Shown: positions 10,078 to 18,813, counted from the first letter of the stretch. The stretch is 45,511 bases of DNA from an uncultured Pirellulaceae bacterium (GCA_937928555.1 CALFWR010000128.1:1-45511), one strand, 5' to 3'. The notes: generated by a model from the sequence alone, not told the origin. Program-made: numbers and translations.

Positions 10078-10455
10078 TCACCATCGAGACATCACCGCCA
10101 CGACCAGCAGCAAAACCACATAAGCAACAATCAGGCCGTCACGGACTGTCACCCAAGCCCCACGCCAAATCGAATACACCGCCAACAGGACCGAAGCCGG
10201 AATCCCAACCAGCCACGGCACAGAAAACAAAGCAACCAGAGCGAATCCAATCGACAAGAAACCAAGTGCCCGAATCCAATGAACGGTTGTGAATTGCCAA
10301 CCAGCCACTTCGGAATCGGCGGCGATGGTCTCACACACGATCTGGAGTTCAGCATCCACTCTTTGCAGATAATTTCGGCAGAGTTCGTTTCGGCAAACAA
10401 ACGGCAACGAAGATACGGTCGCTCCGCAACTGCTGCATGTTCTTTTGATCGTCAT
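10078..10455 (-). CDS. Small zinc-ribbon membrane protein
   Basis: A 125-residue protein I cannot name. The N-terminus has two cysteine pairs, CSSC at residues 7-10 and C-x4-C in FVCRNELCRN, which should bind one zinc in a short ribbon. After a soluble linker come two or three hydrophobic helices: ALGFLSIGFALVALFSVPWL, VGIPASVLLAVYSIW, and DGLIVAYVVLLLVVAVM running to the C-terminus. It looks like a planctomycete inner-membrane protein with a cytoplasmic zinc ribbon. It starts at ATG 10455. It lies between MITE copies B and C and reads away from the disrupted gene upstream. Confidence 0.65.
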   Translation of the reverse strand: MTIKRTCSSCGATVSSLPFVCRNELCRNYLQRVDAELQIVCETIAADSEVAGWQFTTVHWIRALGFLSIGFALVALFSVPWLVGIPASVLLAVYSIWRGAWVTVRDGLIVAYVVLLLVVAVMSRW

Positions 10456-10560
10456 AGACGTTCAGCTCGAAAAAGAATCCTCACACGCCGCTTGATCGGC
10501 GGCATTGCGAAACCAGGTGACTCCTGCACAGAGGCTGAATCAAAACCCAATCGTTCAACC

Positions 10561-11184
10561 TTACAACGATTCCAGTTCCAGTTCAATCTTTCGAGCCTCG
10601 TCTCTCAACCCGGATTATTCACGACGACGGGCGTCGATTCTACGTTTGGCCAACAGGAGCAAGGGAAAAACTGAATTTCAACAAGAAATGTGAATCATTC
10701 GGCAGATGAAAGCCACAGCGATCGTTTCATCGCATTAGAGTAACCGATCACTGTCTCAACTGATTCTCACGCCCACGCCTCGTGAATAATCCGGGCTCAA
10801 ATCATCTCGCCAAACCGATAGCGCATTAAGAACCTGATCTTTTTGCAAGGTCATTGCCGCATCCATGCTTTTCCGCTGCGCCCAAAGAATCGGCCAAAAC
10901 AGGGGAACGATTGCATAGCAACCTTGCGCAACCCCGAACCCTGACATGCTGATCTTGATCGCCTTCAACCGGCTCAATTCATTCTTCAGAAAAAGCAACT
11001 TCGCCTTGCGGACTTCGTCCTCACTTAAACCCGACAGACCTGCTACGAACAGTTGCAATTTTTCGGGCGTTAATCCCTGGTTTGAGGTGAAATCCAATTT
11101 AGCTCCTTGAAATTTCGACAGGCTTGGAACTTCTTCGTCTCGGCACACAAAATATTGGCAAACACCTGGTTGATTTGGGTCCAT
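10561..11184 (-). pseudogene. Helical membrane protein gene split by MITE copy C
   Basis: From ATG 11184 the frame encodes about 129 native residues: a helical, charged segment (LSEDEVRKAKLLFLKNELSRL), one hydrophobic stretch (GCYAIVPLFWPILW) and a second helix ending VWRDDL. There MITE copy C (10609-10795) interrupts it and adds a foreign tail SPDYSRGVGVRIS before a stop. On the far side the same frame resumes as LRDEARKIELELESL and stops at 10561. Removing the element and one copy of the 5-bp duplication joins the halves in frame as WRDDLRDEARK, giving about 143 residues. The family is not recognised. The true start is uncertain. An overlapping 49-residue frame (11219-11070, containing KLGWTQINQVFANIL) also looks protein-like, so older frameshifts are possible. 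Confidence 0.7.
10609..10795 (+). mobile_element. MITE copy C, complete, 187 bp, TSD CTCAA
   Basis: A complete element with perfect outer ends CCCGGATTATTCACGA at the left and TCGTGAATAATCCGGG at the right. The inverted similarity continues inward to GGGCGT / ACGCCC, giving terminal repeats of about 26 bp with a few mismatches. It is bordered by direct repeats CTCAA at 10604-10608 and 10796-10800. It interrupts the coding frame described at 10561-11184. Only about one base in ten of the core differs from copy B by eye. Confidence 0.97.
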
Positions 11185-11333
11185 CCAAGTTTGTTATCGA
11201 TGAATATCCCGTAGGCCATTGCCACCGACAATGAATGGAGTTGGATTTGTCAGAATTCTTTTTGTATCCCAGCAGGAATTCTGGCGAATCCCACGACGCC
11301 TCCCTGGTCACCAAAAACATTCCGGGAAGGGCC

Positions 11334-12086
11334 TTAATTTCCAATCCGGTGGGATCGATCAACAATCGGTGCGATCCACTTTTTCACAAACAGCGGGTTG
11401 GTCGCGCCGAGATGCCCGCCGTGGTGAAAGTCCGAAAGCATCCGTGGATCATAACCAAACTGGAACAGCTTGGGTGCGTTCGATTTGAAGCCATAACTAC
11501 CTGCTGCCGGTCCGTAGCGTCGGTCAACGCTGCCCAAAAGAGACGTTCCTGCCGTTAGCTGAACGTCAAGCGGCGAGTTGAAAGACCAAATCCCAAGCCG
11601 GGTTTTGGGTGCCACATTTTCAACAAGGTAAGTCCTCGATATCGCCGGCGCGATCAGCACGACCGAGGCGATTTGCGGGTGTGGGGGAAGCAACTCCAGC
11701 GCCCCCAGAGCAACACCCGCTCCGCCAGAATGCGCCACAATGGAGATCGGTATCCCCGGTGTCTGCCTCTGAACGGATTCGATGCTACCGGCAAAGATGC
11801 ACGCCTGCTCGAGCACCCGCTGCTTGTCGGTCAAGTGTTCGAGGCTTCGAATCGGGTTTCCCGATGTCCAATCGAAAACCCGGATCTCACCTCCGACACC
11901 GCCTCTTCGCAGCCCGTCGGTGATGTTCCGGTTAACAAAACTTTCTCCTTCAATGCCTGGCAGAACAAACGTCAACCCATTGGTCGAATCGAATTGATTC
12001 AGTGGCACCGTGTGGTGGCAACCGGCAGCGAATAGCCCCAGCAGCGCACACAATGCGGTGATCAGGTTTGGGGTTTCGACGTTCAT
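11334..12086 (-). CDS. Lipoprotein-like alpha/beta-hydrolase
   Basis: About 250 residues from ATG 12086 (MNVETPNLITAL). An N-terminal hydrophobic stretch ending LFAAGC (Cys23) reads as a lipoprotein signal, so the enzyme is likely anchored outside the cytoplasm. The body has the alpha/beta-hydrolase layout: a strand with LTFVLPGIEG, then the nucleophile elbow IVAHSGGAG (Ser120), and a late HHGGHLG that could supply the catalytic His. The C-terminus NPLFVKKWIAPIV reads as a natural end. The substrate is unknown. It is 115 bp downstream of the PP2C gene on the same strand and may be co-transcribed. Downstream, 11100-11333 holds overlapping short frames that look like decayed coding DNA. Confidence 0.75.
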   Translation of the reverse strand: MNVETPNLITALCALLGLFAAGCHHTVPLNQFDSTNGLTFVLPGIEGESFVNRNITDGLRRGGVGGEIRVFDWTSGNPIRSLEHLTDKQRVLEQACIFAGSIESVQRQTPGIPISIVAHSGGAGVALGALELLPPHPQIASVVLIAPAISRTYLVENVAPKTRLGIWSFNSPLDVQLTAGTSLLGSVDRRYGPAAGSYGFKSNAPKLFQFGYDPRMLSDFHHGGHLGATNPLFVKKWIAPIVDRSHRIGN

Positions 12087-12201
12087 GACAGGGTTGAAGT
12101 AGCATAATCGCCGCACCGCTTCAATCCCGAGCCAACAGCACGGCACCTGAGGCGACAAACTCTGGCTAAAGCTGGCAATTAAGTCCTCGATGCAGCCCGT
12201 G

Positions 12202-12840
12202 TCATATTTCGTATTTGGTTCGTGTGGGGTGTTGAGGTTTGTTGCGGCTAACAACGATACCGACGTCGTCCCACATCTCGCCTGATGGTAGCCTTACCAA
12301 CTCAACGCATTTGCGGGCTATCTCGTAGAATTCGCTCTGCCCGACCATCCGGGCAATGTCATCACGTTTTGCATAGTCAAACAATCCATCGGTCGCGGCG
12401 ATCAACAGGCCATTCAATGGCGGGAAGGAAAATCCAACTGGTTGTGCGACTCCTGAACCAATCAGCGGTTTCCGGGTTTGGTCGCGGGTTAAATCAATGA
12501 TCTCGGTGTCATCGACAATCCATGCCTGACTGTCACCCACACTGGCACCCGCGATTCCGTAAGGGCGAATGTCCACAACGACCGCGGTTGATTCACCCGC
12601 GCCGATCTGTCTGTCAATCTGACGCAGCAAGTCAACCCATTCGTCCGCCGAATGAATGGATTCAAAATTGGCTCGAACTTCCCGGACGACGGACTCGGCG
12701 GCAAGATCACCTGAACCAACACCACCGGCACCGTCAGCAACCACGATCACCGATCGTTTCTCACCATGAATGACGTCAACACGATCTTCGCATCGCTGGC
12801 GATACTTCTGGGTGGTCAATGTGGATTCAATCAACGACAT
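12202..12840 (-). CDS. PP2C-family protein serine/threonine phosphatase
   Basis: Single-domain metal-dependent (PPM) phosphatase of 212 residues, cytosolic, expected to remove phosphate from Ser/Thr on proteins. Family motifs are in order: CED (Glu18-Asp19) near the N-terminus, VVADGAGGVGSG (Asp36), GESTAVVVDI, SVGDSQAWIV (Gly102-Asp103), IAATDGLFD (Asp151) and WDDVGIVV (Asp191/192). All metal-binding aspartates appear present, so it should be active. The length is slightly short for PP2C. ATG 12840 abuts remnant F of the mobile element, so its promoter must lie in or across that remnant. No partner kinase is in the window. Confidence 0.9.
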   Translation of the reverse strand: MSLIESTLTTQKYRQRCEDRVDVIHGEKRSVIVVADGAGGVGSGDLAAESVVREVRANFESIHSADEWVDLLRQIDRQIGAGESTAVVVDIRPYGIAGASVGDSQAWIVDDTEIIDLTRDQTRKPLIGSGVAQPVGFSFPPLNGLLIAATDGLFDYAKRDDIARMVGQSEFYEIARKCVELVRLPSGEMWDDVGIVVSRNKPQHPTRTKYEI

Positions 12841-12962
12841 GCATCAATCCAAAAAGCCATTGAACACCGCATCGTTTCGAAAAAGCCCCAGCGATACGGC
12901 TTTGCTGTTCGCTTACGCGCAACTCAACGCGAATCGACGGCTGCCGTCGTGAATAATTCCGG
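12841..12962 (-). mobile_element. MITE remnant F (divergent-core subfamily)
   Basis: Read on the minus strand from 12962, it begins CCGGAATTATTCACGACGGC, an outer end of the family. It later contains GGGCTTTTTCG and CGGTGTTCAATGG. The same two blocks (GGGCTTTTTTCGG, CGGTGTTCATTG) occur in copy G at 27081-27267, about 40 bp farther from the end. F therefore looks like an internally shortened relative of G that has also lost its other end, where the PP2C gene starts. The flank TTCAG (12963-12967) contains the stop codon of the neighbouring 180-residue gene. Confidence 0.6.
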
Positions 12963-12963
12963 T

Positions 12964-13506
12964 TCAGTTTACCGGCTTTCGCAAAATTTCGACCGCAATC
13001 ACTCTCGAGCCCTCCAGAAAGGGCTTGGAACCCATGCTTAGCATCGAAGAATCGGATGCGAGGTAAATTAAATCTCCATCAGCTAAAGGCGGGTTCGGCG
13101 CACAAGCGCGACTACTTCCATCGAAGTAATTATCCAATTTGGTCCCAATTCCACCCCCGCCGCACAGCGACTTGAGCGTGACAATTCCATCCGTCTCTGT
13201 CGTGGACACAGTTAGCACGGGCCATTGATTGGTATCAAACAGTTCGTATCCACCGGAAGTCAGAAGTCGCTTTTTCGATTTTGGATCGCCTTCGGTCAAG
13301 CTCACCAAGGCCACACCATAAAACTGCCCAAACGGCCTCAAGTCAACTTTCCAAATCCTTGCACCGGTAGCCCACGCAACGTCGGCGGCCGAGATCGTCA
13401 AATCCGGCTCGGACGACTCTTTGCGGTAGTTCCAGTAGGCCGCAACAACAGACACCCCCAAAATGACAATCATCAGCCATCGCAGGCTGTATTTAAATCG
13501 CGGCAT
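12964..13506 (-). CDS. Membrane-anchored protein of unknown function
   Basis: A 180-residue protein starting MPRFKYSLRWLMIVILGVSV. This N-terminus, basic residues followed by LRWLMIVILGVSVVAAYW, is a pattern I associate with many planctomycete proteins and gives one membrane anchor with the rest outside. The body (residues 35-180) is beta-rich with a glycine cluster LCGGGGIGTKLD and no catalytic motif I recognise. The TGA stop (12966-12964) lies inside the TTCAG flank of MITE remnant F, so an element inserted exactly at the end of this gene. Function unknown. Confidence 0.65.
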   Translation of the reverse strand: MPRFKYSLRWLMIVILGVSVVAAYWNYRKESSEPDLTISAADVAWATGARIWKVDLRPFGQFYGVALVSLTEGDPKSKKRLLTSGGYELFDTNQWPVLTVSTTETDGIVTLKSLCGGGGIGTKLDNYFDGSSRACAPNPPLADGDLIYLASDSSMLSMGSKPFLEGSRVIAVEILRKPVN

Positions 13507-13573
13507 ATGATTCTCTATTTCGTTGCTGACTGAATGCGAACTGACTTTCGCCCGCTCAACCCGGCATATCGAT

Positions 13574-13930
13574 TCAGGAATCTACCGGGTAGATCTCGAA
13601 TTCTTCCATCAGCTCCATCAGCAGTTCCACCTTATCAAGCGAATCGGCGCCCAACGAAGCCGCATCAAGGTCTTCGAGGTTCGGTGGTATTCTATCAACC
13701 GATACGCCAAGCTGATCCGCAATGAACTGCCGAATTTTGTCTTTTCGGATTTCTGCAGAAATCGAATCGTAGAACATGACACCGTCGCGTTGCAGGTTAA
13801 ACCAAAGCAACACACCGCAAGAAGGACATGGCGCATCTCCAAACGTTGTGGAGGGTTCGATAAAAAATTCGTGGGAACAGAGTGGGCATCGGTTGGGTTG
13901 CCCTTCCGGGGTCCGCGACGAGACGGTCAT
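13574..13930 (-). CDS. Zinc-ribbon / acyl-carrier-protein fusion
   Basis: A 118-residue two-domain protein. Residues 15-38 hold two CxxC pairs (CPLC, CPSC) forming a zinc ribbon followed by GVLLWF. Residues 62-118 match an acyl carrier protein: a first helix KIRQFIADQLGV, a loop, then LGADSLDKVELLMELMEEFE, where Ser97 in GADSL is the expected 4'-phosphopantetheine site. Ordinary AcpP is about 80 residues with no ribbon. The ribbon could let it dock to a specific enzyme. The window has no fatty-acid or polyketide synthase genes nearby, so its client is unknown. Start is ATG 13930. Confidence 0.8.
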   Translation of the reverse strand: MTVSSRTPEGQPNRCPLCSHEFFIEPSTTFGDAPCPSCGVLLWFNLQRDGVMFYDSISAEIRKDKIRQFIADQLGVSVDRIPPNLEDLDAASLGADSLDKVELLMELMEEFEIYPVDS

Positions 13931-14062
13931 AACAACTCACCTGAATACGAAAAATCGTGCTCCGTACCTCGGGGCCAAAATCCCAATCGCGCAATGGTGA
14001 CCGCTGGAAGCCGTCACCACGGTCGCGAACATCAATCGCTCGATGTAAACGCGCCTGGTCGC

Positions 14063-16468
14063 CTAGTCCCCTCGCAAACGGTAAAGCAACACATTGACCC
14101 CAATTCGTTCGGCGTCTTCGCGTTTATAGCCTTCGCATTGGGATACCGCTGCGTTCTCCATCGCACAGCTCAGGTCGTTTTCAGAAAACACGATGGCTAA
14201 ACGGTCTTCGATCATCGCGCCTTCAAGTCGTGGTGGCCCCTCGACGGCTTCAAATTGGCCATCGGCGCGTTTTTTTCGCAGCGTGACGCGTTTGATCGGA
14301 AACAGAAACTTGCGGTCGGTCCAAATCGCGTGATCCGGATCGATAGGCTTCAGTGGGGCACCTAAGATCAACTGCATTTCACTGCGGAAGCTTTTGGTGA
14401 ACTCCTCTGACGAACAAATTGAATCCGCAAAAATGAACCCGCCCATCCGTAGCCACTGCCCCAAAGCCTCGCGTTCTTCCTCGCTGAACTCAAACGAACT
14501 TCTGCCGTGCATGAACACAAACGGATAATTCGAAAGCTGCTCCAGATCGGGTTCGACTTTGAGTTTTTGCGGATTGATCGAGATACCCGTTTCGGCAAAT
14601 CGTTTCTGGATGTTCCGCCACGCGTTGGGGGCTTCGTCCCAGCCACCACCATGCACCAGTTTGGGAAGTTCCAGCGAACGGTTAACCAGAACAGATTTTG
14701 CCCGCCCCTCGAGCTTCGGCGTGTCGCCTTTGTCTTTTAACTCCTGACCGGTCGCATAGGTCACCACGTTGACGCCGACTTTGGTTGCGTACTGTGTCTG
14801 GTCCAGCAGTTTGTCGTAGCGTGGCGCGAACTTCTTCATCCGCCGCTCAATCCCCGGGCGATCGATGTTCCAGTAACAGCTCAAGTTGGTGGGGCAGTAG
14901 ATCACACTGGTCTTGCAACAGGCCTGCAGCCCCAGCAGTGGTCGTTGGTCGGGCCGATCAAGCTTGTACCTTGCCGTCCAGACCGGATGGTTTGGCGGCA
15001 ACGCCTCCAGTTCGTTGTCCGGGAAAAGCTCCGCCATCAACTGCCGGAACGAGCGATCAAATTCTGCCTGACCGCAACCGTCGCCCTGGCAGGCTTCGGC
15101 AAAAACAAAGCCACCGTTTTCGATGTACTTCTTCAGGTTGGCTTTCTGTTGGTCGTCCATCACGATCGCACCGTTACCGGACATGAACAACACGGGAGTT
15201 TCCAGCAGGTCATTGACGCTCGCCGACTCGCCGTGGACTTCCTGCCAGTTAAGTTTTTGCTTCCATGTGTCTTCGAGTTTCCGCGTGAGATAGTGAACGC
15301 CCATCCGGTGAAATTCGTCGTCGGAGTTGTTGAAAAGATATTTGCCGATGGCTACCGGGCGTTTGCCCTTGGACAGGAATAGCAACGCCATCGAAGTCGC
15401 GATAGCACTGGACGCGTCTTTGGATGTGCCTCTGACATTGCCAGAATTGGACCAAGCCCCTGAAGTGCTTTGCTGGCTGATCAGATAGGAAACACCTTCG
15501 CGATACCAGTCGTGTGCACCAAAGAATCGCCGTCCCGACAGACGCCCCGCACGTTCAAGGCCATAAAGGAGATAGAACGGCCGATCGGGTTTGCCACCGC
15601 CCTGGGCTCGACCCCGAATTCGGAAATGGCTCCCCATCCACTTGATCGACTTTTCCAGTTGGTCCGATTCGCCTTCGCTCGAACAGCATTTGACACGTTG
15701 ACCGTCGAGCAATTTATCGAGGTCCGGATAGTTCTCATCGATGATGATCGCGCTGGAAATTCCCGCGCACGTCATTGTCCGTGTCGCATCTTTCGCTCGT
15801 CCGGGATGATAGCCGTAGCCGCCGCCCTGCACGCCACAATCGTTCCAGTACTTGCGGGCCATCTTCCATGTTTCGTCCGGAACGTGGGCACCCATGCGAC
15901 TGGCTTCGTGAAGTGCCAACAGCGCAAACTGACTGTTGGAAGAGTCGGGCCTGCCGCCCCCTCTACCGGCGCCGTAAGTCCATCCGCCCTGTTGCGTTTG
16001 GCCACGCACCAGCAAGTCGATATCGTCCTGAACAAGCCGAAGGTACTTCTTGCCTTCGGGATCAACGCTGGCCAGCACCATGATCCGCAGCGCCACAACA
16101 TAAGTTTGCTGAAGGTTAAGAGAGGTGAGGTGTTGGACGCCTTTGACGACGGCTTCATCGTTGGGGTCTTCGGTGGCGTTGTAGATTGCCAGAGTGGCCA
16201 GGGCGCTAACGCCGCCTTTGAATGAGCTGAATGGCGACCAGCGACCGTCGGCTTGCTGTCGCCCTTTGAGTGACTGAACTCCGTGCTCGATGGCGATGCG
16301 AACTTCTTTGGCCGAGACATCGCGTACCACTCGCTGGATGTTTCTTCCCCGGCCGAAAATGCCCTGGGCCGCGAGAGGTTCGGCGGAAAGACACGCCCCA
16401 AGCAAAAGCAGGGCTGCAACGGCCCTCGTACACATTGAGTGAAACGGTTTCTTGCCAGTCGCTTTCAT
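14063..16468 (-). CDS. Secreted protein: alpha/alpha-toroid repeats plus two DUF4159 domains
   Basis: About 801 residues. I start at ATG 16468 because GGAG lies 6 bases before it (16478-16475). The longer frame begins with GTG at 16480, upstream of that site. A signal peptide (AVAALLLLGACLSAEPLAAQ) sends it out of the cytoplasm. Residues about 50-400 resemble the helical toroid of prenyltransferases and squalene cyclases (QADGRWSPF, QQGGWTYGAGRGGG, TSGAWSNSG), which here may be structural. Two DUF4159-like, glutamine-amidotransferase-fold domains follow, marked by PVLFMSGNG...GGFVFAEACQ and PFVFMHGR...GGFIFADSIC. It diverges from the MoxR/vWA genes, and DUF4159 proteins often accompany such clusters. 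Confidence 0.85.
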   Translation of the reverse strand: MKATGKKPFHSMCTRAVAALLLLGACLSAEPLAAQGIFGRGRNIQRVVRDVSAKEVRIAIEHGVQSLKGRQQADGRWSPFSSFKGGVSALATLAIYNATEDPNDEAVVKGVQHLTSLNLQQTYVVALRIMVLASVDPEGKKYLRLVQDDIDLLVRGQTQQGGWTYGAGRGGGRPDSSNSQFALLALHEASRMGAHVPDETWKMARKYWNDCGVQGGGYGYHPGRAKDATRTMTCAGISSAIIIDENYPDLDKLLDGQRVKCCSSEGESDQLEKSIKWMGSHFRIRGRAQGGGKPDRPFYLLYGLERAGRLSGRRFFGAHDWYREGVSYLISQQSTSGAWSNSGNVRGTSKDASSAIATSMALLFLSKGKRPVAIGKYLFNNSDDEFHRMGVHYLTRKLEDTWKQKLNWQEVHGESASVNDLLETPVLFMSGNGAIVMDDQQKANLKKYIENGGFVFAEACQGDGCGQAEFDRSFRQLMAELFPDNELEALPPNHPVWTARYKLDRPDQRPLLGLQACCKTSVIYCPTNLSCYWNIDRPGIERRMKKFAPRYDKLLDQTQYATKVGVNVVTYATGQELKDKGDTPKLEGRAKSVLVNRSLELPKLVHGGGWDEAPNAWRNIQKRFAETGISINPQKLKVEPDLEQLSNYPFVFMHGRSSFEFSEEEREALGQWLRMGGFIFADSICSSEEFTKSFRSEMQLILGAPLKPIDPDHAIWTDRKFLFPIKRVTLRKKRADGQFEAVEGPPRLEGAMIEDRLAIVFSENDLSCAMENAAVSQCEGYKREDAERIGVNVLLYRLRGD

Positions 16469-16769
16469 CAGCATCTCCACATGGCGAGCAATTTTCGGTT
16501 CATAACAGCCATACCAACTATCTTAATGCGTTTTCGGCGGAATTGTTCACCTTGCCCTGTCCGTTGCCCGGCAGAGATCCGAAATTTACAATTGAGGTGG
16601 GGATTGGGAGCGTTTTTCCAGGAAATAGGTAATGATTTACCCCGAACTGCGAAAGATCCCGTGAGTGGCCCTTTCATTTTCAATCCCTCGACATCAACCT
16701 GACCCCTGTGCCCAAATGTCCGCACAGACATTGGCACCGGGTTAAAAGACAACTTGCTCTGGAGAACTT
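16469..16769. promoter_or_regulatory. Divergent control region of the MoxR/vWA cluster
   Basis: A 301-bp gene-free stretch between the DUF4159 gene (minus) and the MoxR gene (plus), which should hold promoters in both directions. The clear elements are the ribosome sites at each edge: GGAG before ATG 16468 and GGAG at 16761-16764 before GTG 16770. An inverted repeat AATGTC-n6-GACATT sits at 16715-16732 and might bind a regulator. I cannot pick convincing -35/-10 boxes. Confidence 0.4.
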
Positions 16770-17786
16770 GTGACAGGAAAGCAGCGCAGCCTTGGAGACG
16801 TACTACAGGAGTTCAGTCAGCACCGTCGGCTGATGGAAGAAGAACTCCACAAAGTCATCGTCGGCCAGGAAGAAGTCATCGAGCAGGTGTTTGCGGCGAT
16901 CTTTACTCGCGGCCACTGCTTGCTCGAAGGGGTTCCCGGACTGGCAAAGACCCTGATGGTCAGCACGATCGCCAAAATTCTTGACGTAAACTTCAAGCGT
17001 ATTCAGTTCACGCCGGACTTGATGCCATCGGATATCACCGGCACCAATGTTCTCGACGAGGACGAAGAAGGGCGTCGTCAATTTCGCTTTGTCGAAGGTC
17101 CGATCTTCACAAATATCTTGCTTGCCGACGAGATCAACCGTACGCCGCCGAAAACCCAGGCGGCGCTACTCCAGGCGATGCAGGAACGCGAAGTCACCAT
17201 CGGTCGCAAGACGTACAACCTGGAACCCCCGTTCTTTACCATCGCGACGCAGAACCCGATCGAGCAGGAAGGAACCTATCCGCTTCCCGAAGCCCAGCTT
17301 GACCGATTCATGTTCAACATCAAAGTCGGCTATCCGACTGCCGACGACGAAGAGAAAATTCTTTCCGCCGCCAGTCGCGGTGAAAAGCAGGAGGTCCGCA
17401 AGGTCCTTTCTGCCAAAGCCATCGTCAACCTGCAAAAGCTCGTTCACTCCGTCGCGGTCAGCGACTACATCATCCAGTACGTGGCCCGCATCGTTCGCGC
17501 TACCCGTCCGGCGGATCCCCGCACGCCGGACTTTGTCAAAGAACTCGTCGACTGGGGCGCAGGTCCACGTGCCGGGCAGTTCCTGATCTCTGGCGGCAAA
17601 GCCATGGCGGCGATGGAAGGTCGTTTTTCGGTTGCCGTGGCCGACATCCAGAAAGTCGCACTGCCTGTTCTTCGTCACCGCGTCAGCACCAACTTTCAGG
17701 CGCAAGCCGAAGGCATGACCACCGAAGACGTCATCAAACGTTTGCTTGACGAAATCCCGGCACCCAAAATCGAAAAGTTCGAGTAG
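16770..17786 (+). CDS. MoxR-family AAA+ ATPase
   Basis: Cytosolic AAA+ ATPase of 338 residues thought to act as a chaperone or remodelling factor for vWA-domain partners. Walker A is GVPGLAKT (residues 54-61). Walker B is NILLADEINR (Asp120-Glu121). Sensor 1 is FTIATQNPIEQEGTYPLPEAQLDRF, the classic MoxR signature. The helical lid follows. The start is GTG at 16770 with GGAG 5 bases ahead. It is the first gene of a plus-strand run with a DUF58 protein, a BatA-like protein and a vWA protein. This arrangement is known from many bacteria and supports joint function at the membrane. Confidence 0.95.
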   Translation: MTGKQRSLGDVLQEFSQHRRLMEEELHKVIVGQEEVIEQVFAAIFTRGHCLLEGVPGLAKTLMVSTIAKILDVNFKRIQFTPDLMPSDITGTNVLDEDEEGRRQFRFVEGPIFTNILLADEINRTPPKTQAALLQAMQEREVTIGRKTYNLEPPFFTIATQNPIEQEGTYPLPEAQLDRFMFNIKVGYPTADDEEKILSAASRGEKQEVRKVLSAKAIVNLQKLVHSVAVSDYIIQYVARIVRATRPADPRTPDFVKELVDWGAGPRAGQFLISGGKAMAAMEGRFSVAVADIQKVALPVLRHRVSTNFQAQAEGMTTEDVIKRLLDEIPAPKIEKFE

Positions 17787-17829
17787 CCGCGACAACCTGG
17801 ACCGCGACAACCCGGACCGCGACACCCAA
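17787..17829 (+). repeat. Short direct repeat after the MoxR gene
   Basis: Three imperfect 15-bp units, CCGCGACAACCTGGA / CCGCGACAACCCGGA / CCGCGACACCC, stand in tandem directly after the stop codon. The function is unknown, and they may come from local slippage. The remaining 87 bp to the next gene are AT-richer with no clear terminator, so the operon probably continues through. Confidence 0.6.
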
Positions 17830-17916
17830 GGGCGGAACAACTCGAACTACAAACGCTTTCCTACACCTCAAAATCTGTACTCCAATTTCAAACCTCACGC
17901 CAAAGACGCTTAAACT

Positions 17917-18810
17917 TTGTCTGTAGAAAAATACCTCAAACCCGAAGTCATCAATCAGATCAAGCGGCTCGATCTGCGGGCTCAGTTTGTGGTCAAAGGG
18001 TTCCTGCATGGCCTGCATGCGAGCCCCTTTCAGGGCTTCAGCGTCGAATTCAGCGAACACCGACGGTACGCTCAGGGCGACGACCTCAAAGATATCGACT
18101 GGCAGGTGTACGCCAAAACGGACAAGTACTACGTCAAGAAATTCGAAGCAGAAACCAATATCACCGGCTACCTGGTGATGGATTTGAGCAGCTCGATGGG
18201 GTACACCTACCAGCAGACGCTGACCAAGTTCGACTATGCGGTTTGCCTTGCGGCGGCACTTGCCTACCTGATGGTCCAGCAGCTTGATCCCGTCGGACTG
18301 GTGACCTTCAACGACAAAATCAGAGCCAGCCTCGCACCTCGCAGCAAACGAACGCAACTGGCGAACCTGCTGACGTTACTCTCCAAAGCCAAACCCGACG
18401 GCACCACGGATTTCAAACAGAGCATGCAGCAGTTGGCGGCGATGCTGAAAACGAGAAGCCTGATCATGGTGTTCTCTGACTTTTTGGTTGACGAACAGGA
18501 AACGCTCGATGCCCTGTATCGAATTCGTCACGGCGGACACGACGTGATTCTGTTTCACGTTCTCGACGAAGCCGAAGTCACGTTTCCGTTTCGCGGCCTG
18601 TACAAAATGACCGATCCCGAAACCGGCGACGAACTCAAGATCGACGGCGATGGCTTCCGCGCCGATTACGTCAAGCAGATCGAAGCGTTCCGCGAGAATC
18701 TCAATCGCGAGTGCCGCAAAAGCGGTATCGACTACGTGCCGCTGGACACGAGCATGCAGTTTGACAAAGCCCTCCTGGGCTACCTTCTCAGTCGTCGAGC
18801 GAGGGGGTAA
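17917..18810 (+). CDS. DUF58 domain protein (vWA-like)
   Basis: A 297-residue DUF58 protein, usual partner of MoxR ATPases. The start is TTG at 17917 (SVEKYLKPEVINQIKRLDLR). No ATG lies near the family's N-terminus. The family signature FSEHRRYAQGDDLKDIDWQVYAKTDKYYVKKFEAE is at residues 43-78. It is followed by the vWA-like core with YLVMDLSSSMGY, a metal-site DLSSS motif. No membrane segment is seen, so it is probably cytosolic. It lies 130 bp after the MoxR gene and 3 bp before the BatA-like gene, and is very likely translated from the same message. Confidence 0.93.
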   Translation: MSVEKYLKPEVINQIKRLDLRAQFVVKGFLHGLHASPFQGFSVEFSEHRRYAQGDDLKDIDWQVYAKTDKYYVKKFEAETNITGYLVMDLSSSMGYTYQQTLTKFDYAVCLAAALAYLMVQQLDPVGLVTFNDKIRASLAPRSKRTQLANLLTLLSKAKPDGTTDFKQSMQQLAAMLKTRSLIMVFSDFLVDEQETLDALYRIRHGGHDVILFHVLDEAEVTFPFRGLYKMTDPETGDELKIDGDGFRADYVKQIEAFRENLNRECRKSGIDYVPLDTSMQFDKALLGYLLSRRARG

Positions 18811-18813
18811 GCG

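Noticed and set aside
11099-11365. 88-residue minus-strand frame with ALPGMFLVTREASWDSPEFL
   Set aside because: It overlaps the end of the hydrolase and the start of the disrupted gene and has no good start; probably decayed coding sequence rather than a gene.
16715-16732. Inverted repeat AATGTC-n6-GACATT as an operator for the MoxR cluster
   Set aside because: A single 6-bp inverted repeat is expected by chance in 300 bp; noted in the region entry but not called as a separate site.
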